Origin: Siphonodentalium dalli
Taxonomy: Eukaryota > Mollusca > Scaphopoda > Gadilida > Siphonodentaliidae
NCBI GenBank assembly: GCA_032622095.1
Contig: CP136063.1
Span: 76,545,980-76,609,979 of the forward strand
DNA length: 64,000 nt
Direction: 5' to 3'
Positions 59,605 through 64,000 of this stretch are shown here, piece after piece (the stretch's first letter is position 1; each line of letters starts with the position of its first letter). Made by a program: the position numbers and the translations under genes. Under the pieces are notes generated by a model, which had not been told where the DNA came from, made no database searches, and worked only from the letters and a program-made list of their open reading frames with translations.

Positions 59605-59643
59605 ACACCCACTGAACGCGCTTCGCGCGTTGGTCAGTGGGTG

Positions 59644-60066
59644 AAAAACAATGTTGGCTACTCTACAAACAATTATTTCTGACCTAAAATGACAATTCAA
59701 AATGGCCGCCGTCAGAACAAAGTCTGGATTGTCGTTTAATGTTATAATTATGTTGTTCTAAGACGTTTGAATATTATGCATTTCCGTACTTTCGAACGAA
59801 TTGCGACAAGAGACACTATACACAGAACATATGTGGTAATTTAAAGTGAACATGTTTGACATTTAACCCAATTTATGCCCAAAAAAAGGCGAATTTGATA
59901 AATTATTGCGGTCTTAAAAGGCAGAAAGCGAAGTATGCCGGAAATATATCCTTCAAATGGTTTAGACAGTTGTGTCTAAATGTAATTTGTATTCTGATTC
60001 CAAAAAAACAATGTTGGCAACTCGACAAATAATTATTTCTTACCTAAAATGACAATTCAAAATGGC
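59644..60066. repeat. ~360-bp satellite, resumed
   Basis: It continues the array of 54490-55660 after the 4-kb segment, with ATGACAATTCAAAATGGCC at about 59690 and 60049 (period 359). It ends abruptly at AATGGCC (60066). Confidence 0.88.
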
Positions 60067-60089
60067 CAATGCGACACCATCTCCCCTTT

Positions 60090-60465
60090 CAGGTATTGTC
60101 ATTGACGGTCAGGACCTTGTTTTGGCCATCGGTAAACCGGAAAAGGTAAATACATTTGGAGAGTGCCCGATGTATTCTCAGTGTGCGTGTTGGAGAAGAG
60201 CGAAGGATATGTCAGGATTGATGTAGTGTTCGACAGATACTCGGATAAATCTATAAAGACTGCCACCAGATCGGGAAGAAGTCGCAATGTACCATTGATC
60301 CGAAGGACAATAACAAATCGTGATGTTCCCATCCCACAAAATTGGAAAAGTTTCATTTTGTTGTCTGACAACATGTCCGATTTGAATGGTTTCTTGTCTC
60401 GGGAATTTGTTACCAAAGCGAAAACAGAAGGTGTTACTGTTGTTGTTGCATGGGGGGGGGGGGTT
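60090..60465 (+). pseudogene. Fragment of a multicopy invertebrate gene family, frameshifted
   Basis: From GTC at 60098 one frame reads DGQDLVLAIGKPEKVNTFGE. Then the frame moves by one base and continues DVFSVCVLEKSEGYVRIDVV, FDRYSDKSIKTATRSGR and RDVPIPQNWKSFILLSDNMS up to VVVAWGGG. I recognise this pattern (VFDxY..SIKxxTRxxR...PQNWxxFL..xxNKxxL) from very abundant uncharacterised, transposon-like genes of marine invertebrates and fish. Its function is unknown to me. The copy has a frameshift at about 60163, lacks both ends, and is followed by a 12-G run, so it is dead. The pyrimidine-rich CTCCCCTTTCAG just before could be an old acceptor. Confidence 0.55.
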
Positions 60466-61143
60466 ATCAGAATATTGCAGAGTAGATTGTTCGGTAGACG
60501 GAACAGACTTGAAATGGTTAGGTCCGAATCGGCATCTCCAGTTTAGACCTAGTTTAAACTACCAGTTTAAACTGGGTTCTAGTAGTAAAACCAAGTTTTT
60601 CTCCACCGCTGGGACGACATTGATTTGGTCGATTGCGTTACCTGTGGGCCACACTTGTCCAATTGCAAGGATAGGAGATGTGGTCTGTCTGTTTATTATC
60701 GCTACTTGTCAATGCATTGTCCGGTCACGCGACCTGTTGTCGCTATATAATCTCCTAATCAGAGTCGTTATTTCGCTAAAATCCGGATTCAGAAGCCGAT
60801 TACGGGGCTAATTCCCGATTCTAGGTCAGATTTTGAAATCCACGTGGTCTCCGAAACTATGTTTAATGTTCTCCCAGCGTCAAACATGGCTCATGTATTT
60901 GACACAAGTATCAATTGTAACTTATATTTATAAAGTTCATGTTTGTTGTGAAAGTCATGCTTTTCTTCTATGTGTATATATACACGGCAAATAATTTGCT
61001 GCCAATCCGACTTAATCGCATCTTTTTTTCAAGTCAAAGTGTGTTTATTGATGAGGGCAAGCATATCTAAACGTGACAGCTCTAGGCCTCCTGAATCAAA
61101 TTCCGAAGATGTTGTGAAGAACACACGAAACTTGTCAGTTGAA
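60466..61143. other. No gene seen; one repeat word shared with 63.3 kb
   Basis: GTTATTTCGCTAAAATCC (60768) with GGATTCAGAAGCCGATT is the reverse complement of a stretch near 63280-63328. TAGTTTAAACTACCAGTTTAAACTGG at 60549-60574 is a small palindrome cluster. Confidence 0.45.
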
Positions 61144-61872
61144 CAGGGACGTGACGACAGGGGTTGGTTGGGTGTCTCGACCCCCACCCCGAACTTTGGT
61201 ACAATTTGCTTAGCTGTACAGTCATTCATACGTGAGGAAAATCAGGATTATTTTTCACTAAATGTTCCAAATAATGATACGTACAAGCCAACAAACGCAA
61301 CAAACAAACCCGATTTTAAATAAATACATATAAAAACTTATGACTAACTCGGGAGAGGGGGGTGTCCAGTGATCTGTATATATGCTCAACTTGTTTTGGT
61401 AGTCATGTTGCTTCGCCATTACTAATTATTTATTTTTTCAGTGTAATAACATATGGGAGAGGGGGTACCCTTAAGTGGGTCAGCACTTGTCCCCCAATTC
61501 CTTTGTATGTATAAACAAATGTATGTTTTATATATCATGTGTTATCTAAATTTGACATATATTTGAAATAAATATATCTAAACTAAACTTTGGTACATTC
61601 CAGCAGTCGGAAATTTCATGCATGGCACAACATTAGTTGGACATTAATTTGACACCATATATAGGTTGGCATTGTTCTCATTGTTTGATTATTTTCAACC
61701 AGTAAAAGTTGGTAATTTTCCAATCTTAGTGTTTGCCAGGTTGGATATTTCCAAGGGGAGCAAATGGAATTCTGCGAACCTGTGAGATTGATGTTTGGTT
61801 CAATGGGGGGGGGGGGGGGGGGGGGGGGTGCAGTTGGCCGGAAATTTGAGGAAACTTCTAGCCACATCCCTA
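61144..61872. mobile_element. hAT-family element, degraded copy with nested insertion
   Basis: The left end is CAGGGACGTG, then GGGTGTCTCGACCCCCACCC. The right end is CTTCTAGCCACATCCCTA. Interior words (CAGTCGGAAATTTCATGC, GGCACAAC, TTTGACACCATATATAGG) parallel 43246-43320. A 24-G run is at 61805-61828. The last base pair of the end and the target duplication have decayed. It is split by the segment at 61204-61585. Confidence 0.65.
61204..61585 (+). mobile_element. Retroposed segment nested in the hAT copy
   Basis: AACTTTGGTACA occurs at 61192-61203 and again at 61586-61597, a 12-bp target duplication in the middle of the hAT text. The insert ends with GAAATAAATATATCTAAACT, a tail with an AATAAA-like signal, and begins with an open frame that stops at 61321-61323. 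This fits a 5'-truncated LINE (end of its frame plus 3' UTR) or a SINE. The family is not identified. Confidence 0.65.
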
Positions 61873-62099
61873 CAACATGTGTCTGTTGTCTATACAGAGA
61901 CTATTGTGCAAAACGACTGAATTTAACGAAACAAAACATTTTAAACATGAAATTGCTATAAGACTAGATGATAGTACATACGTGTATCTGATAATCCATC
62001 GATACCATATAATCCTACTGTTTCTTGAATAAGAAGAAACATTATAATAACGAACACAACAGAAGACATATCCATGCAGGTTCATATGCACGCAAAAAA

Positions 62100-62935
62100 C
62101 TCAAGTGCTGTATTCTTACACTTGGCAAGTGTTACACTGATTTCGGCAGTACGGGTGCCATTTTCACACCTGAAGTGTACTCAAAAGAGCCTTACGTCAG
62201 GTGTAATGCGTTTTCGGTAGCACCTCGCACAGTGCTGAATTTCCAACACTTCTACGGACTCATCGTTTCGGACAAGGACCATTTTGATTGGACGTCACTA
62301 GATTCGACGTCACTAGTCTGAGACTCAATCACAGATAAAGTGTTTTCCACGCGGTCAACTGGTCGCCATTTTGATCAACTGAAGTGAAAGTGACTGTGAC
62401 GACCATGCAGCTTCTTTCAACAATTTTTCAACAAAAACAACATTATTTCACTTTGGATCACTTTGGTGAGTATTGAATGTTGAATGCAGTGAGTATTGGA
62501 CTAAGAAGTGTTTTAAGAAAGAGGTAAAGTGTGCTTCAGACATTTCCAAATCGGGACCAAGGTAGTCATAAGGTGTTATTTCTACACTTGTAAGTGCATC
62601 TCTACATATCCCCAGGTGCAGTAGTATTACACTTCGGGTGCTGCAATGTAAAACTTGGTAAGTGCTATATGTTTAGCACCTGAATAAGTGTTGTCCGCGC
62701 ACTTCGGGTGCTGTCCCTATTCGAGCACTTGTTAAGTGTGATATACAGCACTCTAAAGGATAGGTTTAGCACTTCGGTTTTTTTGTGTGTGAATTCGGTC
62801 AATGGTGACGTATCCGCCGAATTCGAAATCGACATGCGTTCGGGCGGTATTTTATGGATGGAATTATGAAATGGACATATGAAAGTGACAATCAACAATG
62901 ATTTGCAATTGCTTCGCCATCAACCGAAGTGCTCC
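62100..62935. other. Block dense in CACTT/AAGTG words
   Basis: I count 23 CACTT or AAGTG words between 62103 and 62932. About 1.6 would be expected in 830 random bases. Some form pairs (CACTTGGCAAGTG, CACTTGTAAGTG, CACTTGTTAAGTG), and GCACTTCGGGTGCTG-like units occur three times. No gene is seen. It could be a decayed array of small inverted repeats or a regulatory block. Confidence 0.7.
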
Positions 62936-63144
62936 CCCAGCGTTACTATCAATAGCGTTATTATTTGGCTAATTTCAGTAATATTCTCCCAGTTTACATT
63001 CAATAAAACAAATTTGTCTCCGCATTTAAAATTCTTAGATATAGATCGTTTATATTCTGCAATAATTTGTACACAAGAGACGGATTCTTATGTTTTATTG
63101 TGTTTTTAAACTCCGAGGTGGCGAAATCTCGGTTTGTTTACATT

Positions 63145-63335
63145 ACGAACATTTGAGTCCGTAATCGGAATCCGAATCCAGATTCGGATTACCACGAAAT
63201 TGAGACTACGGTCTGTTCGTTTACTGATTCTGCCAATTTCTGGTCTGTTCTTTTGCCGAACCAAGTCGTACGGGGACCAATCTGTAATCTGAATCTAGAT
63301 TCTGAATCAGGATTTTAGCGAAATAACGCCTCTGG
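63145..63335. repeat. Short palindromes around GAATC.AGATTC
   Basis: AATCCGAATCCAGATTCGGATT (63167-63188) and ATCTGAATCTAGATTCTGAAT (63285-63307) are related palindromes. TTAGCGAAATAAC after the second matches 60768 inverted. The two also share GGTCTGTTC.TTT flanks. Confidence 0.6.
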
Positions 63336-63419
63336 GGAATAACCCGTGCGCTTTGAGAAATCACGACGAATGCACGGTCTGTTGTATAGCGGTTAGATAT
63401 TATATAATATCATGGACGA

Positions 63420-64000
63420 ACATGACTTTTGGAACTCAAAAATATCTCTTGAGGGCATGGGTGGGGGCCCGCCACAAATACCCCATAGAAACACCACCAC
63501 CCCGGTGGTGCCATCCGGACGGCTGAAAATGGGGTATGGACCATTTTTGAGAACGGGAAGGATTTCGGCGAATTTGACGGCATGAATGGGTGGCTCGCCC
63601 AAAATACCCGATAGAAACATCACCTCTCACCCCGGCATAACAAGGGTATGGACCATTTTCGAGAACGGTAAGGATTTAGGATAATTAAGTTGGCAGCAGG
63701 AGTGGGTGGCACGATCAAAATAAACCATAGAACCACCCATACCCACCCCTCACCCGGGGGGGTGGGTGCCACCGAGGAGGTGGAAATTGGGTACTCCCAA
63801 ATACCGAATAGAAACACACCAACCCTCACCCCCGGGCAAGGGTACCTCAAATAATTCATATAAACACCCCACCCCTCACATCCGGGCGGGTGGGGGTTGG
63901 TTACCACCCAGGGGTGAAGATGGGATATGAACCATGTTCGAGAACGGAAAGGATTTCGGCCAATTTGACGACAGGGGTGTTTGGCCCGCTCCAAATATCC
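63420..64000. repeat. Minisatellite of ~100-140-bp units, runs off the window
   Basis: GAGAACGG.AAGGATTT.GGC recurs at 63551, 63660 and 63942. It is interleaved with ATGGACCATTTT, CCCAAATACC and CACCC/GGGTGG-rich stretches. The frames of 60-124 codons here are products of the repeat. Confidence 0.8.

Larger units (their letters stand above)
55683..59643. mobile_element. 4-kb segment interrupting the satellite
   Basis: The satellite text breaks at GATTCCAAAC (about 55655) and resumes at AAAAACAATGTTGGC (59644). The segment has short inverted termini CACCCACT (55683-55690) and AGTGGGTG (59636-59643), with AAAAA outside both. A strong subterminal hairpin (CACCCACTGAACGCGC...GTTGGTCAGTGGGTG) closes the right end. 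It holds several unrelated tandem arrays (listed separately) and no recognisable gene. It may be one large non-autonomous element or several insertions. Confidence 0.45.

Noticed and set aside
60970-61323. 117-codon plus-strand frame
   Set aside because: It spans flank, the hAT left end and the nested retroposon. Only its last part may be a LINE frame end.

Overview
This window looks like intergenic, transposon-dense DNA of an AT-rich metazoan genome. The grounds are spliced-looking secreted PAN/apple exons with GT donors, an interstitial CCCTAA telomere-type tract, a spliceosomal U2-like sequence, and Helitron, hAT, piggyBac, Tc1/mariner and LINE remnants. The mix resembles a marine invertebrate, perhaps a mollusc or another lophotrochozoan. 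That taxonomic guess is weak and rests only on repeat style. I see no prokaryotic or viral gene order.

Layout. 1-3 kb: a nearly intact DDE-type transposase-like gene split by a frame change. 3.3-11 kb: inverted-repeat elements, a signal-peptide exon inside a repeated block, a piggyBac-like MITE, and a 1.9-kb element with long inverted ends. 10.9-11.9 kb: the oldest of three PAN-domain secreted-protein exons. 12.6-17.2 kb: a ~518-bp satellite that reverses orientation at about 15.56 kb and is split by a piggyBac-like element. 17.2-38 kb: a tRNA-derived SINE-like head, two head-to-tail Helitrons, interspersed repeat families, foldback elements, a LINE carboxy-terminal fragment, a possible terminal coding exon at 28.1-28.4 kb, and an interstitial telomeric tract. 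38.2-55 kb: a direct tandem duplication of a ~9-kb block, in which both copies carry a PAN exon, a Helitron, a U2-like sequence and arrays. Copy 1 alone has a 1.1-kb hAT element with an 8-bp target duplication. 55-60 kb: a ~360-bp satellite interrupted by a 4-kb segment of stacked tandem arrays. 60-64 kb: a broken fragment of a multicopy invertebrate gene family, a hAT copy with a nested retroposed piece, a block very rich in CACTT/AAGTG, and a minisatellite.

Very little is conventional coding sequence. The supportable genes are the transposase-like gene (probably broken), the three PAN-domain first exons on the minus strand (one ancient and two recent copies), a signal-peptide exon on the plus strand, and a possible last exon. 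Everything else is best read as mobile and tandemly repeated DNA. The most informative structures are the dated insertions (hAT after duplication, piggyBac into satellite, mariner MITE into a 46-bp array, LINE into hAT), because each provides an empty-site comparison within the window.

Family assignments come from recognition without database searches. Coordinates of repeat edges are by-eye estimates unless a terminal motif fixes them.
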